This document shows, one piece after another, positions 9,102 through 18,073 of a DNA stretch of 64,000 bases (position 1 is its first letter; each line of letters begins with the position of its first letter). A program made the translations under genes and the position numbers. The notes beneath the pieces are model-generated. The model ran no database searches. It worked only from the letters and a program-made list of their open reading frames with translations, and was not told the origin of the DNA. The DNA is taken from positions 436,530 through 500,529 of the forward strand of contig NZ_JACYXM010000004.1 of the NCBI RefSeq assembly GCF_014843005.1, written 5' to 3'. This DNA is from Rhodanobacter sp. DHG33. Its GTDB lineage: Bacteria > Pseudomonadota > Gammaproteobacteria > Xanthomonadales > Rhodanobacteraceae.

Positions 9102-10079
9102 TCACTCATGCGCGCCATCGGTCCTCGATGACTGGAACACGCTCCGGACAACATAGATGGGCCTACGTTTGGACTCGATGTAGATACGCCCGACGTACTC
9201 ACCAATCACGCCGATGCCGATCAACTGGATGCCGCCAAGGAAAAGTACCGCGGTGATGATCGACGCATAGCCGGGCAAGTCTCGCCCGTACAGAATCGTC
9301 CTAGCCACCAGGTATATCGCGTACGTCATCGACACAAGCGCACTCAATATGCCGATATAAGTCCAAACCCGCAGCGGCAAGGTACTGAAACTCGTGAGGC
9401 CTTCCAGCGCGAGATTCCACAGTTTCCAGCCCGAGAACTTGGTTTTCCCGGCAGCGCGCGGTGCCCTCGCATAATCCACGTAGGCTTGCGAGAAACCTAC
9501 CCATGCAAACAGCCCCTTCATGAACCGCCGGTTCTCTGGCAGGCGCTTCAGCTCATCGACCACTTGGCGCGACATTAGCCTGAAATCACCCGCATTCTCG
9601 GGGACCTTCACATCGGCTATCGAATTGTGGAATCTGTAGAAGAGGGCCGCGGTTCAACGCTTTGCGTAAGTGTCGCTATTGCGTTCGATGCGTCGGGCAA
9701 TGACGACGTCAGAGCCTTCCCGCCATTTGCGCACAAGCTCCGGTATCAGTCCGGGCGGGTCCTGCAGATCCGCATCGAACGGTATCGCCGCATCCCCCAT
9801 CGCAATATCGATCCCGGCAGTTAGCGCAGCTTCCTTGCCGAAGTTTCGCGACAGATCGACCACCTTGATCCGAGGATCCAGGCGCGCGGCGGCGCACAGC
9901 TGCGCTAGCGTATCGTCCTTGCTGCCATCGTTCACGCAGACTATTTCATAGTCGGCCTGCTCGATCGACGCCAGCACCTTCGGCACTTCTCGGAAAAAAT
10001 CGGCGATGACGACGGACTCGTTGTAGAAAGGAACAACAAGGGAGATACGCTGCACAGCGTGTGGCGTCCGTATTTGCAT
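9102..10079 (-). pseudogene. GtrB-type polyprenyl-phosphate glycosyltransferase interrupted by an in-frame TGA
   Basis: The N-terminal half (ATG at 10079, with GGAAGAGG upstream) has a GT2 fold with VVPFYNES, VNDGSKDDT and PFDADLQDPPGLIPEL. It stops at a TGA at 9654-9656. Beyond that codon the same frame continues with TAALFYRFHNSIADVKVPEN and AGDFRLMSRQVVDEL, then two C-terminal membrane helices, all typical of GtrB. The stop sits where relatives have Trp (KRW-TAALFYR), so TGG to TGA is the simplest explanation. Intact, the protein would be about 325 residues and would charge undecaprenyl phosphate with a hexose. No GtrA flippase is adjacent. A recent pseudogene, a sequencing error or stop readthrough are all possible. 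Confidence 0.85.
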
Positions 10080-10148
10080 GAATACCTCTTCCTCTGTCGG
10101 GCGCATCGATGCCGCTGCCACTTCGAATCCAGAACGGTCACGGGCGGC

Positions 10149-12287
10149 CTATTGTTTGGGCGCACCCGCCCACTGCTTCAGCCACGCATTCACCGTGTCG
10201 TGCCACAACACACTGTTGTGCGGCTTCAGCACCCAGTGGTTCTCGTCCGGAAAGGTGAGGAATTCGCTGGGAATACCGCGGCGCTGCATCGCGGTGAACG
10301 CGCCCATGCCCTGGGTGATCGGGATGCGGAAATCGTCGCCGCTGTGTACGACCAGCATCGGTACGCGCCAGTCCTTGACGTGGTCGACCGGGTTGAACTT
10401 CTCGTAGTTGGCCGGCACCTCGAACTGCGGGCCGCCGTTCTCGTGTTCCTCGAACCACAGTTCCTCGGTGGCGTAATACATCATGCGTGCATCGAATACG
10501 CCGTCGTGGTCGACGAGGCAGCGCCACGGCTGGTTCCATACGCCGGCAATCCAGTAGGTCATGTAGCCGCCGTAGCTGGCGCCCAAGGCGCAGGCGCGGC
10601 TGCCGTCGAGGAAGCTGTATTTGTCCAGCGCCGCCTGCCAGCCGAGCTTGAGATCCTGCAGCGGCTTGCCGCCCCAGTCGCCGGAGATGGCATCGGTGAA
10701 CTTCTGGCCGTAGCCGGTGGAACCATGGAAGTTGATGGTGACCACCGCGAAGCCCTGGCCCGCATAGGTCTGCGGATTCCAGCGATAGCTCCAGCTGTTG
10801 GTCATCGCGCCCTGCGGGCCGCCGTGGATGATGAAGGCCACCGGATACTTCTTGCCGGGCTGATAATCCGCCGGCTTCACCACGTAACCCTGCACCGTTT
10901 CGTCGTTCCAGCCCTTGAAGGTGAAGAACTCGAAGTCGCCCTGGTGCACGTTCGCGAGCATCGCAGCGTTGTAGTGGGTGACCTGTTTGAGATCCTTGCC
11001 GTCCGTGTTCACGGTGTAGAGATCGGTGGGGCGCTTCAGATCGTTGCGCGCAAGCAGCAGGTGCGAGCCGGCCAGCGAATAGCTGTCCACTTCGCCATCG
11101 CCCACTACCTGACGCGCCTTGCCGCTGGCCGTATCCACGGCGAACAACGGATGCTGGCCGTTGTCGTCGGCAGTGACATAGAGCGTCTTGCCGTCGGCGG
11201 AAATGCCCATGCCGCCCGGCGAACGGTCCCACTGAGGATCGACTTCATGCTTCGCGCCCGTGGCCAAGTCCAGCGCCATGATGCCGAAGCGGTCCGCCTC
11301 GAAAGCCGGGGTCTTCATCGCGAGGTAGTACAGCGTCTTGCCGTCCGGCGAGGGCACCGGGTAGGCGTCCCATGCCTTGTTTTCGGCAGTCAGGTTCACC
11401 GGCGCAGCCGAGCCGTCGGCCGGCACCTTGTAGATGTCGAAGTTGGTCGACCACGGCTCGCTGTTGCCTGCGATGCGCACGCCGAAGTACACGGTGCGGC
11501 CATCGGGCGAGAACGCGAACTCGCTGTCGTCGCCGAAGGGCTTGCTGGGAACGTCGCCGTCGATGCCGCGCGAAAGCAGCGCCGGCTCCGCCGGCAGCTG
11601 GCCGTTCGCATCGAAACGGCCGAGATAGAGCTGGTTGCGCGTGCCGTCCGCCCAGGTGTCCCAGTGCCGCACGAACAGCTTCTTATAGATCGTGCCGGTG
11701 GCCTTGTCCGCCGCGCGCTTGTCCTGCATCTGCTTGGTACAGGCCAGCGTGTCGCAATCGGTGAACACCGCATAGGACAACAGCACGCTCTTGTCGTCCG
11801 GCGCGAGCTTGTAGTCCTGGATGTCCAGCACGCCGTGGCTCACCTGCACCGGCGCCTTGTGGGCGGCGAGATCAAGTCCGTTCTTGCCCGTCGTGAAGTC
11901 CAGCCGCCACAACTGCGCCACGCCTTTGGCTGCCGCCACGTAATACAGGCTCTTGCCATCCGCCGACCAGCGCGGCGAGGAAGCGCCCTTCTCCACCACC
12001 GTCACCGGTTGGCCGTCGTGCGACAGATCCAGCACCGCGATCGCGTTGACACCCTTGTTCGCAGCGTAGTCCGTGCTGCGCACGCCGAAGGCCGCGTAGC
12101 GCCCGTCCACGGACAATTGCGGATCGCTCACCCGCTGCATCATCACCAGGTCGCGCACGTTGAACGGGTGCGGCGCGTGGTCCAGCGTGATTGCGGTATC
12201 CACCGGTGCGACGGTGTCTGTGTCCGCCGCCAGCACAGGTGAAGTCGCCAACGCCAGCAGCAGCGCAGCAGCCAAGGTGTTCTTCAT
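10149..12287 (-). CDS. S9 family peptidase (prolyl oligopeptidase / acylaminoacyl-peptidase type)
   Basis: 712 residues. The ATG at 12287 gives a signal peptide of about 21 residues (MKNTLAAALLLALATSPVLA), so the enzyme is periplasmic or exported. An N-terminal beta-propeller (roughly 50-430, with repeated SPDGRTVYF-like blades) precedes an alpha/beta-hydrolase domain. The nucleophile motif is GASYGGY (Ser near residue 570), with the likely Asp in VVHSGDDFRIP and His in DENHWVLKP near the end. Family members remove dipeptides or acylated residues from peptides. It diverges from the first pilin gene with about 215 bases between them. No functional tie to pili is evident. Confidence 0.93.
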   Translation of the reverse strand: MKNTLAAALLLALATSPVLAADTDTVAPVDTAITLDHAPHPFNVRDLVMMQRVSDPQLSVDGRYAAFGVRSTDYAANKGVNAIAVLDLSHDGQPVTVVEKGASSPRWSADGKSLYYVAAAKGVAQLWRLDFTTGKNGLDLAAHKAPVQVSHGVLDIQDYKLAPDDKSVLLSYAVFTDCDTLACTKQMQDKRAADKATGTIYKKLFVRHWDTWADGTRNQLYLGRFDANGQLPAEPALLSRGIDGDVPSKPFGDDSEFAFSPDGRTVYFGVRIAGNSEPWSTNFDIYKVPADGSAAPVNLTAENKAWDAYPVPSPDGKTLYYLAMKTPAFEADRFGIMALDLATGAKHEVDPQWDRSPGGMGISADGKTLYVTADDNGQHPLFAVDTASGKARQVVGDGEVDSYSLAGSHLLLARNDLKRPTDLYTVNTDGKDLKQVTHYNAAMLANVHQGDFEFFTFKGWNDETVQGYVVKPADYQPGKKYPVAFIIHGGPQGAMTNSWSYRWNPQTYAGQGFAVVTINFHGSTGYGQKFTDAISGDWGGKPLQDLKLGWQAALDKYSFLDGSRACALGASYGGYMTYWIAGVWNQPWRCLVDHDGVFDARMMYYATEELWFEEHENGGPQFEVPANYEKFNPVDHVKDWRVPMLVVHSGDDFRIPITQGMGAFTAMQRRGIPSEFLTFPDENHWVLKPHNSVLWHDTVNAWLKQWAGAPKQ

Positions 12288-12453
12288 GGAGATTCCCCAG
12301 GGTGGTCGGCACGGGGGCAAGGTAAGCAGATCGGCCCAATGAGGCAAGCAAGTCGCCACACAAACCGAATATGTGATGCGGTTCACCCCACACAGCATCG
12401 GCCTCGCCGAACTCACTTCGAATCCGCCCAAACCCACATGGAAGGCGCGCTAC

Positions 12454-12469
12454 TGGTACGAAACCTGCC
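12454..12469 (+). promoter_or_regulatory. Sigma-54 (RpoN) -24/-12 promoter for the first pilA
   Basis: TGGTACGAAACCTGCC has GG and GC separated exactly as in the consensus TGGCACRN4TTGCW, with mismatches at the fourth and twelfth positions and at the final W. Transcription would start near 12480, about 22 bases before the chosen pilin start. Pilin genes of Pseudomonas and Xanthomonas are driven by RpoN with PilR. Confidence 0.6.
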
Positions 12470-12502
12470 TGAGGGTAGGGGAATTTCAAGGGGGAAATGA
12501 CC

Positions 12503-12931
12503 ATGCCACACGCACGAGCCTCTGGCGGCTTCACACTGATCGAACTGATGATCGTGGTGGCAATCATCGCGGTACTCGCCGCCATTGCCATACCGATGTA
12601 CCAAACCTACGTGGCCCGTGCCCAGGCCACCGCGGGCCTCAGCGAGATCACGCCAGGCCGCACCGCCTACGAAACCCTGGTGAACCAAGGCGTGGTCAGC
12701 AATGGCAGCTACGTCGACGTGGGCAACCTCGGCCTCCCCACCGACACCTCCAATTGCACGATCACCGCGACGACATCCGTCCGTGGCAGCGGCTCGATTC
12801 AGTGCACGCTCAAGGGCTCGCCGGCCGTCAGCGGGCATTACATCAATCTTGAGCGCAGCAGTAGCGGTTCCTGGCAGTGTCTTTCCAATCTCAATGCCAA
12901 CTACATGCCGAGCAGTTGCGTCTCCGGCTGA
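12503..12931 (+). CDS. pilA: Type IV major pilin PilA (copy 1)
   Basis: About 142 residues with a short basic leader ending at Gly, cut before Phe in [16 protein letters not shown], and the invariant Glu5 of mature pilin. The rest is the globular head, with two Cys pairs: [18 protein letters not shown] inside, and [15 protein letters not shown] forming the C-terminal disulfide loop. The C-terminus PSSCVSG has serines that could accept a glycan, as Pseudomonas group I pilin does at its terminal Ser; this is only an analogy. An ATG six bases upstream (12497) is also in frame. The AGGGGGAA stretch is better spaced for 12503. Confidence 0.93.
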   Translation: MPHARASGGFTLIELMIVVAIIAVLAAIAIPMYQTYVARAQATAGLSEITPGRTAYETLVNQGVVSNGSYVDVGNLGLPTDTSNCTITATTSVRGSGSIQCTLKGSPAVSGHYINLERSSSGSWQCLSNLNANYMPSSCVSG

Positions 12932-13256
12932 GCCCATACCCGGCAGGCACGTGACATACAGCGTCACTCCCTGCCCCTCTGCGTCAGCACCTGCAAAGGT
13001 GACGCGACGGACGCCACAATCCGATCATCTCGCCCTCCGCCACGGCTTGCTAACGCAATGCGAAGCTCTGCACAATCCACCCGCCTGCGCTGCTGCAGGC
13101 AGCGTTCGAAAGTCGGCGTGGCACACAACGTGCAGCCTGTTTCAGCGAGCTTCCTGGTCGTTCCCGACGACGCATGACAGGGGCCGGTTCCATTCAGGGG
13201 GATGGGATCGGGAGCTCAGGGGGCAACAAAGGTCATTCAAACCACGAGGAACCACC
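12932..13256. other. Leader and promoter region between the two pilin genes
   Basis: About 325 bases without a gene. It contains the sigma-54-like promoter at 13119 and, at 12981-13005, a bulged stem-loop (GCGT and CACCT pairing with AGGTG and ACGC) without a T-run. That stem-loop may stabilise the 3' end of the first pilin messenger. The second pilin would have an untranslated leader of about 110 bases. Confidence 0.5.
13119..13134 (+). promoter_or_regulatory. Sigma-54 (RpoN) -24/-12 promoter for the second pilA
   Basis: TGGCACACAACGTGCA matches the RpoN consensus TGGCACRN4TTGCW at every conserved position except one T. It is a better match than the site of the first pilin. Transcription would start near 13145. 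Confidence 0.75.
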
Positions 13257-13739
13257 ATGAAGAGCATGCAAAAGGGCTTCACCCTGATCGAACTGATGAT
13301 CGTGGTCGCGATCATCGCCATCCTGGCGGCCATCGCCATCCCGCAGTACCAGACCTACGTGATCAAGTCGCAGGTGTCGCGCGCCATGGGCGAAGCTGGT
13401 GATGCCAAGGTTGTGATCGAGGACTGTTTGAACAACGGCCAGAGCACCGTCGGTACCGCCTCCACGGACTGCACGCTGCAGGCGCTTACCCCTTCCGACA
13501 TCCTTAGCGGCGCTCAGCAAGGTAGTGAGGCTGCTCCGCCGACCGGCACCGGTTACGCGCAAGTCAACCCCTTAAGCGGCACGGGTCAGACGAAAGTCAT
13601 CGCCACCCTGGGCAACCACGCTTCTGCCAAGATCTCTGGCGGCACGATTACCTGGGCACGCACTGGTAGCGGCGCTTGGACCTGCTCGACCGACGGTACG
13701 ATCATCACGAGCAACTACGCTCCGGCCAGCTGCCAGTAA
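13257..13739 (+). CDS. pilA: Type IV major pilin PilA (copy 2)
   Basis: 160 residues starting [17 protein letters not shown], with AGGA correctly spaced upstream. The prepilin cleavage site, Glu5 and the N-terminal helix are nearly identical to copy 1. The globular heads differ strongly: this copy has VIEDCLNNGQSTVGTASTDC and a terminal loop WTCSTDGTIITSNYAPASCQ. It has its own RpoN-type promoter upstream and a strong terminator downstream, so it can be expressed as a monocistronic unit, as expected for an abundant major pilin. Which copy forms the main fibre cannot be told from sequence. The two may be alternative major subunits. Confidence 0.95.
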   Translation: MKSMQKGFTLIELMIVVAIIAILAAIAIPQYQTYVIKSQVSRAMGEAGDAKVVIEDCLNNGQSTVGTASTDCTLQALTPSDILSGAQQGSEAAPPTGTGYAQVNPLSGTGQTKVIATLGNHASAKISGGTITWARTGSGAWTCSTDGTIITSNYAPASCQ

Positions 13740-13785
13740 CGCCTGCCTGCAGACGTTACGGCTCTCACGCCGTCGCTTCAGAGCA

Positions 13786-13815
13786 AAGGCCGCCATCGTG
13801 CGGCCTTCGCTTTTT
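13786..13815 (+). terminator. Rho-independent terminator after pilA copy 2
   Basis: A perfect 8-bp stem (AAGGCCGC with GCGGCCTT, six-base loop) is followed three bases later by TTTTT. It lies between the pilin and the first of the tandem GT-C genes, so most pilin transcripts should end here. Confidence 0.85.
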
Positions 13816-13841
13816 GTGTACTCCCGTTATTTATTGTCAGC

Positions 13842-15779
13842 ATGCCGCCACCCAAGCCCACCATCCGCCACCTATCGATTGCAGCGGCCATGCTGGGGCT
13901 GGTCGCCCTAGCTTTCTGGCCAGCCCTCACCGGCAGCTTCATCTTCGACGACTACCCGATCTTCGTCGAGAACCCCACCATCCATGTTATGGGCTGGCAT
14001 TGGGCGGAATGGCAGCGTGTATGGGTGTGGTCACGCATCAATATCCAGCGCCCGCTGGCCATGCTGAGCTATGCGTTGAACTACGCGCTGGGTAATGGCA
14101 CCTGGGGCTTCAAGTTCACCAACCTGCTCATCCATTTGTTCAACACAGCGCTAGTGCTGCTGCTCGCCCGGCGGTTGCTGGGCGCATGCTGGCCATCGCG
14201 CAGCGGCGAAGAGGCCGGGGCCTACGCACGCCAACTCGACTGGTGGGCGCTGGGCATCGCAGCAGCCTGGGCCATGCATCCGCTGCAGGTTTCGGCGGTG
14301 ATGTACGTGGTGCAACGCATGGAGCTGATGGGTTTCAGCTTCGTGCTGATGGCCCTGCTGGCTTACTGGCATGCACGCCAGTTGCAACAGGATGGGCAAC
14401 GCAGCTGGCCCTGGCTGCTACTGTGCACGGTACTGATTGCGGTGGGCTACGGTGCCAAGGAAACCGCCGTGCTGGTACCCGGCTACGCGCTGCTGATGGA
14501 GCTGACCGTGCTGCGCTTTGCTGCCGCCAGCCCTCTCACGAGTCGCCGCTGGAAACTGTTCTACATTGCAGGCTGCATCGCCGCTTCGCTCGTGTTCGCG
14601 CTCTATCTGCTGCCGCATTACGCCACGGCAGGGGCTTATGCCGGCCGCGACTTCAGCGCATGGCAGCGCGAACTCACCCAGCTTCGCGTGCTGCCGCTCT
14701 ACCTGTACTGGATCGTGTGGCCGGCTCCTGGCCACATGGTGTTCTATTACGACAACTATGCGGCCTCCACCGGATGGCTGCACCCGGCCACCACCCTGCT
14801 GGGGGGCCTGTTCCTGCTCGGGTTGCTCGGGGCTGCCGTTGCATTGCGCAAGCGACGCCCGCTGCTGGCACTGGGCATTGTCTGGTTCTTCATGGCGCAT
14901 GCACTGACCAGCGCCCCCATCAATCTGGAACTGGTATTCGAGCATCGCAACTATCCGGCGCTGTTGGGCGTGGTGTTCGCATTGGCCGACCTCGCCTGGA
15001 GCGCCACCCGGCGCAGCCGCTCGATTGTGCCGGCGCTGGTGGCCTGCGCGCTAATCCTCAACCTCGGCTACCTCACCATGCTGCGCGCCTCCGTCTGGGG
15101 CAATGGGCAGATGCTGGCCACCACCCTGGTGGATACCAATCCCGACTCGACCCGAGCCACCATGGATCTGGCACGCAGGTACATGGCGATGTCTGGCGAC
15201 AATCCAAATATGCCGCTGTACTCGTTGAGTATCCGGCTGCTGGAGCATGCCACCACCCTGAATACGGACTCGCCGCTGGCCGAAGAAGCCCTGTTGTTGG
15301 AGGCCGCGAAAAATCCCCAGCTACCGACCCAACCTTGGTGGGACAGCATCAAACACAAACTGCAGACGCGCCCACTGACTTCCGATACCTGGCGAGCACT
15401 GAGCCAGCTGATGACCGAACGCGTCGGCGGCAATACCCATATCGATGCGCAACAATTGGCCGAGGCCTATGCCATCGCCGTTTCGCGCGCCCCCTGGCGA
15501 AGCAGCCTGCATGCCGAGTACGCCGAACTGGCTGGCGCCGTATTGCACGACACCTCGCTTGCCATCGAGCAGTGGCAACAAGCGCTGTCGCATGATTCGG
15601 ACATCGGCAACTACGCCTCACGACTGGCTGAATACCTTGTCAAACAGAAGCGTCCGCAAGAAGCGCTAGCCGTGATCTCGGAGGCAATGCAGCTGCGGCC
15701 AGGCCTGCACAACGACGCCACCTTGCGCTCCTTGCAGGCCAGCGCCCAAACCCTCAACAAGGCAACCTTGGCGCATTGA
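13842..15779 (+). CDS. TMTC-like membrane GT-C protein with TPR-like C-terminus (copy 2), candidate pilin glycosyltransferase
   Basis: 645 residues. About ten or eleven hydrophobic helices fill residues 10-420. The first loop has GSFIFDDYPIFVENP (Asp36-Asp37), the position of catalytic acids in GT-C enzymes, and a later loop has LVFEHRNYPALLGV, like the Glu-Arg motif of TMTC proteins. The C-terminal 200 residues are helical and TPR-like (SLAIEQWQQALSHDSD, YLVKQKRPQEALAVI). It directly follows the pilin genes, as tfpO/tfpW/pglL-type pilin glycosyltransferases often do. No good Shine-Dalgarno is visible before the ATG. Function is inferred from fold and position. Confidence 0.78.
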   Translation: MPPPKPTIRHLSIAAAMLGLVALAFWPALTGSFIFDDYPIFVENPTIHVMGWHWAEWQRVWVWSRINIQRPLAMLSYALNYALGNGTWGFKFTNLLIHLFNTALVLLLARRLLGACWPSRSGEEAGAYARQLDWWALGIAAAWAMHPLQVSAVMYVVQRMELMGFSFVLMALLAYWHARQLQQDGQRSWPWLLLCTVLIAVGYGAKETAVLVPGYALLMELTVLRFAAASPLTSRRWKLFYIAGCIAASLVFALYLLPHYATAGAYAGRDFSAWQRELTQLRVLPLYLYWIVWPAPGHMVFYYDNYAASTGWLHPATTLLGGLFLLGLLGAAVALRKRRPLLALGIVWFFMAHALTSAPINLELVFEHRNYPALLGVVFALADLAWSATRRSRSIVPALVACALILNLGYLTMLRASVWGNGQMLATTLVDTNPDSTRATMDLARRYMAMSGDNPNMPLYSLSIRLLEHATTLNTDSPLAEEALLLEAAKNPQLPTQPWWDSIKHKLQTRPLTSDTWRALSQLMTERVGGNTHIDAQQLAEAYAIAVSRAPWRSSLHAEYAELAGAVLHDTSLAIEQWQQALSHDSDIGNYASRLAEYLVKQKRPQEALAVISEAMQLRPGLHNDATLRSLQASAQTLNKATLAH

Positions 15780-15909
15780 CCTTGGCTTGCCGGTTGCCAT
15801 GCCCATCGCAGGCAACCGAACGATTGGCCGGAGTCATTAAGATAACGGCTCCTGCCAAATAATCGACGCCAAGCCTCATGCACCTCTCAAGCCGCGGCCC
15901 GACCACGCG

Positions 15910-17868
15910 ATGAACATCCGACTCCGTGCCCGCTGGCTGTTGCTCGCGGCAATGCTCGTCACCGCTGTGGCGTACTGGCCCGGCCTCTCCGGCAGCTGGC
16001 TGTTCGACGACAACCCCAACATTGTGGATAACCCCGGTGTGCAGCCCCACGAGGTCAGCGTGCCGGCTCTGGTGCGCGCGGCGCTGTCCTCTCCGGCCAG
16101 CGAGTTCAAACGACCGCTGGCTTCGCTGAGCTTTGCCACGAATTATCTGGCGAGCGGGCTCGACCCTTTCGGCTGGAAACTCACCAACCTCGTCATCCAC
16201 TTGTTGAACGGATGGCTGGTGTTTCTGCTGACGCGGCGGCTGCTGATCTACGGGAAGGTTTCAACCACATTTCCCGCGGAGTCACCGCCGAAACCACTTC
16301 CCGAAACGGATACGGTGGCAACGCTGATTGCCGCCGGCTGGATGCTGCTGCCCATCAACCTCACCGCCGTGCTCTACGTAGTGCAGCGCGAGGAAAGCAT
16401 GGCCAACCTGTTCGTTCTGCTCGGGTTGATCGGCTACATGACTGGGCGGCAGCGGATGTTGCGCGCCAGGGACTGGAACGGCTTCTGGCTCTGTGCCGCC
16501 AGTATCACCCTGCCCGTCGCCATCGGCCTGCTCGCCAAGGAAACAGCGGTGATGCTGCCGCTCTACGCCTTCTTGATCGAGTGGATCATATTCCGGTTCC
16601 GAACCCCGACAGGCGTTCGCGAGCGCCGCCTGTATGTGTTGTTCACCGCAGTACTGCTGTTGCCGATGCTGGCTGGCCTTGCATGGCAATTGGCCGCCGT
16701 GTTGCATAAATCCTATTGGGCCACGCGCAATTTCACCCTGGGACAGCGACTGCTCACCGAAACGCGCGTCGTCTGCGATTACATCGCGTGGACACTGCTG
16801 CCCACGCCAGATGCGCTTTCGTTCTATCACGACCAGTTCCGCATCTCGACCGGCCTGCTCAGCCCTTGGACTACGCTGGCCAGCTTGCTGATATTGGCCG
16901 CCCTTGTCGTCGCCATGATGCGACTGCGCCGACACTATCCGTTGCCGGCCCTGGGCATTGCCCTGTTTCTTGGCTGCCAATCGTTGACCGGCACCATTCT
17001 GCCGCTCGAGCTGGTCTATGAACACCGCAACTATTTCGCCAGCTTAGGCTTGCTGCTGGCTGTGGTGCCTTGGCTGACGGCCATTCCGTCGCCATCCTCA
17101 GGTGCGCAACGACCCGCATGGCTGTTGCCCAGGCGCATGCTGCTGGGCTGCCTGTTGGTATGGTGGGGCAGCCTTACCGCCATCACCGCCTATGTATGGG
17201 GCGACCCACTGCGGCTAGCACAGGATTTGGCTGCTCGAGCCCCCGACTCGCCGCGCGCGGAATATGAGCTGGGCCGCACCTACATCATCGACTCGCGCTA
17301 CGACCCGGCCTCCCTGTTCACCCAGCTCGCTTACGCTCCGCTGGAAAAGGCCGCAAGCTTCCCCGAAAGCTCGATCCTGCCGCAGCAGGCGCTGATCTTC
17401 ATGAACTCGCGCATGGGCCTGCCACTGAAAGCTGCATGGTGGGACAGCCTGATCGCCAAGCTCAGGGCGCGCAAACCCGGCGTGCAGGACGAAAGCTCGC
17501 TGGCCGCGCTGACCCAATGCGCCAGGGACGGCTCCTGCCCCCTACCCCCCGACCGCATGGTGCAGGCGTTCGAGGCGGCTCTTGACCATCCGGGCCCCAG
17601 CGCCAGACTGCAGGCCACTTATGGCGACTATGCGTGGAACGTGCTCGGCAACCATGCGCTGGGTGGAAGCATGATGGCCGACGCCGTGAAAACCAGCCCG
17701 AATGAACCGGCATATCGCATCACCCTGGCGCGCATGGCTGCGGCGCAAGGCCGATATGCCGATGTCCGCGAACAAATCCAGGCGTTGCGTGCACTCGACA
17801 TCGGCGGACGGCTGGATCGCGACATTGCAGGTCTGCAGGCCCTGGTCCCGGCGGATAGCAAGGAATAA
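15910..17868 (+). CDS. TMTC-like membrane GT-C protein with TPR-like C-terminus (copy 3)
   Basis: 652 residues, a clear paralogue of the preceding gene with the same layout: GSWLFDDNPNIVDNPG (Asp33-Asp34) in the first loop, LVYEHRNYFASLGL in a later loop, roughly ten membrane helices to about residue 430, and a helical C-terminal domain. The pair may have arisen by tandem duplication, after which the heads diverged. They could add different sugars in sequence, or serve the two different pilins. About 130 bases separate the two genes and no promoter is obvious, so they may be co-transcribed. Confidence 0.77.
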   Translation: MNIRLRARWLLLAAMLVTAVAYWPGLSGSWLFDDNPNIVDNPGVQPHEVSVPALVRAALSSPASEFKRPLASLSFATNYLASGLDPFGWKLTNLVIHLLNGWLVFLLTRRLLIYGKVSTTFPAESPPKPLPETDTVATLIAAGWMLLPINLTAVLYVVQREESMANLFVLLGLIGYMTGRQRMLRARDWNGFWLCAASITLPVAIGLLAKETAVMLPLYAFLIEWIIFRFRTPTGVRERRLYVLFTAVLLLPMLAGLAWQLAAVLHKSYWATRNFTLGQRLLTETRVVCDYIAWTLLPTPDALSFYHDQFRISTGLLSPWTTLASLLILAALVVAMMRLRRHYPLPALGIALFLGCQSLTGTILPLELVYEHRNYFASLGLLLAVVPWLTAIPSPSSGAQRPAWLLPRRMLLGCLLVWWGSLTAITAYVWGDPLRLAQDLAARAPDSPRAEYELGRTYIIDSRYDPASLFTQLAYAPLEKAASFPESSILPQQALIFMNSRMGLPLKAAWWDSLIAKLRARKPGVQDESSLAALTQCARDGSCPLPPDRMVQAFEAALDHPGPSARLQATYGDYAWNVLGNHALGGSMMADAVKTSPNEPAYRITLARMAAAQGRYADVREQIQALRALDIGGRLDRDIAGLQALVPADSKE

Positions 17869-18073
17869 CGCGCCTTGATCGCGAAACTACCCCCATCAAT
17901 GTTGTTACCACATGCCAGGCGGCGCTCCAGGAAGCTCCACAAGGGTGGCTCGGCCAGGCTTGCATGCCCCCATTGCGGAGCGACCGGAGTCTGCCCATGA
18001 TCCTCAGGCGAGTTACCGGCACCCGTCGACCCCGCTCCATGCTGTATGAGCCATCTTGCCTACCCGCCACCGC

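Noticed and set aside
9654-9656. Selenocysteine or programmed readthrough at the TGA in the gtrB-like gene
   Set aside because: The family has Trp at this position and no SECIS-like hairpin is apparent just downstream, so a nonsense change or error is simpler.
10059-12242. A 727-codon open frame on the plus strand opposite the S9 peptidase gene
   Set aside because: It is antisense to a well-supported gene with signal peptide and catalytic motifs. Its product is rich in His, Arg and Val with no recognisable domain, as expected for a high-GC shadow frame.
15878-15913. Short upstream frame (11 codons) ending in an ATGA overlap with the third GT-C gene, and a similar 12-codon one at 18039-18077 before the flippase
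   Set aside because: Neither has a visible ribosome site. In high-GC DNA an open frame ending at any ATGA start is likely by chance.
17869-18073. Sigma-54-like promoter before the flippase (TGGCTCGG...TTGC)
   Set aside because: The GG-to-GC spacing is wrong by several bases, so it cannot be a -24/-12 promoter.
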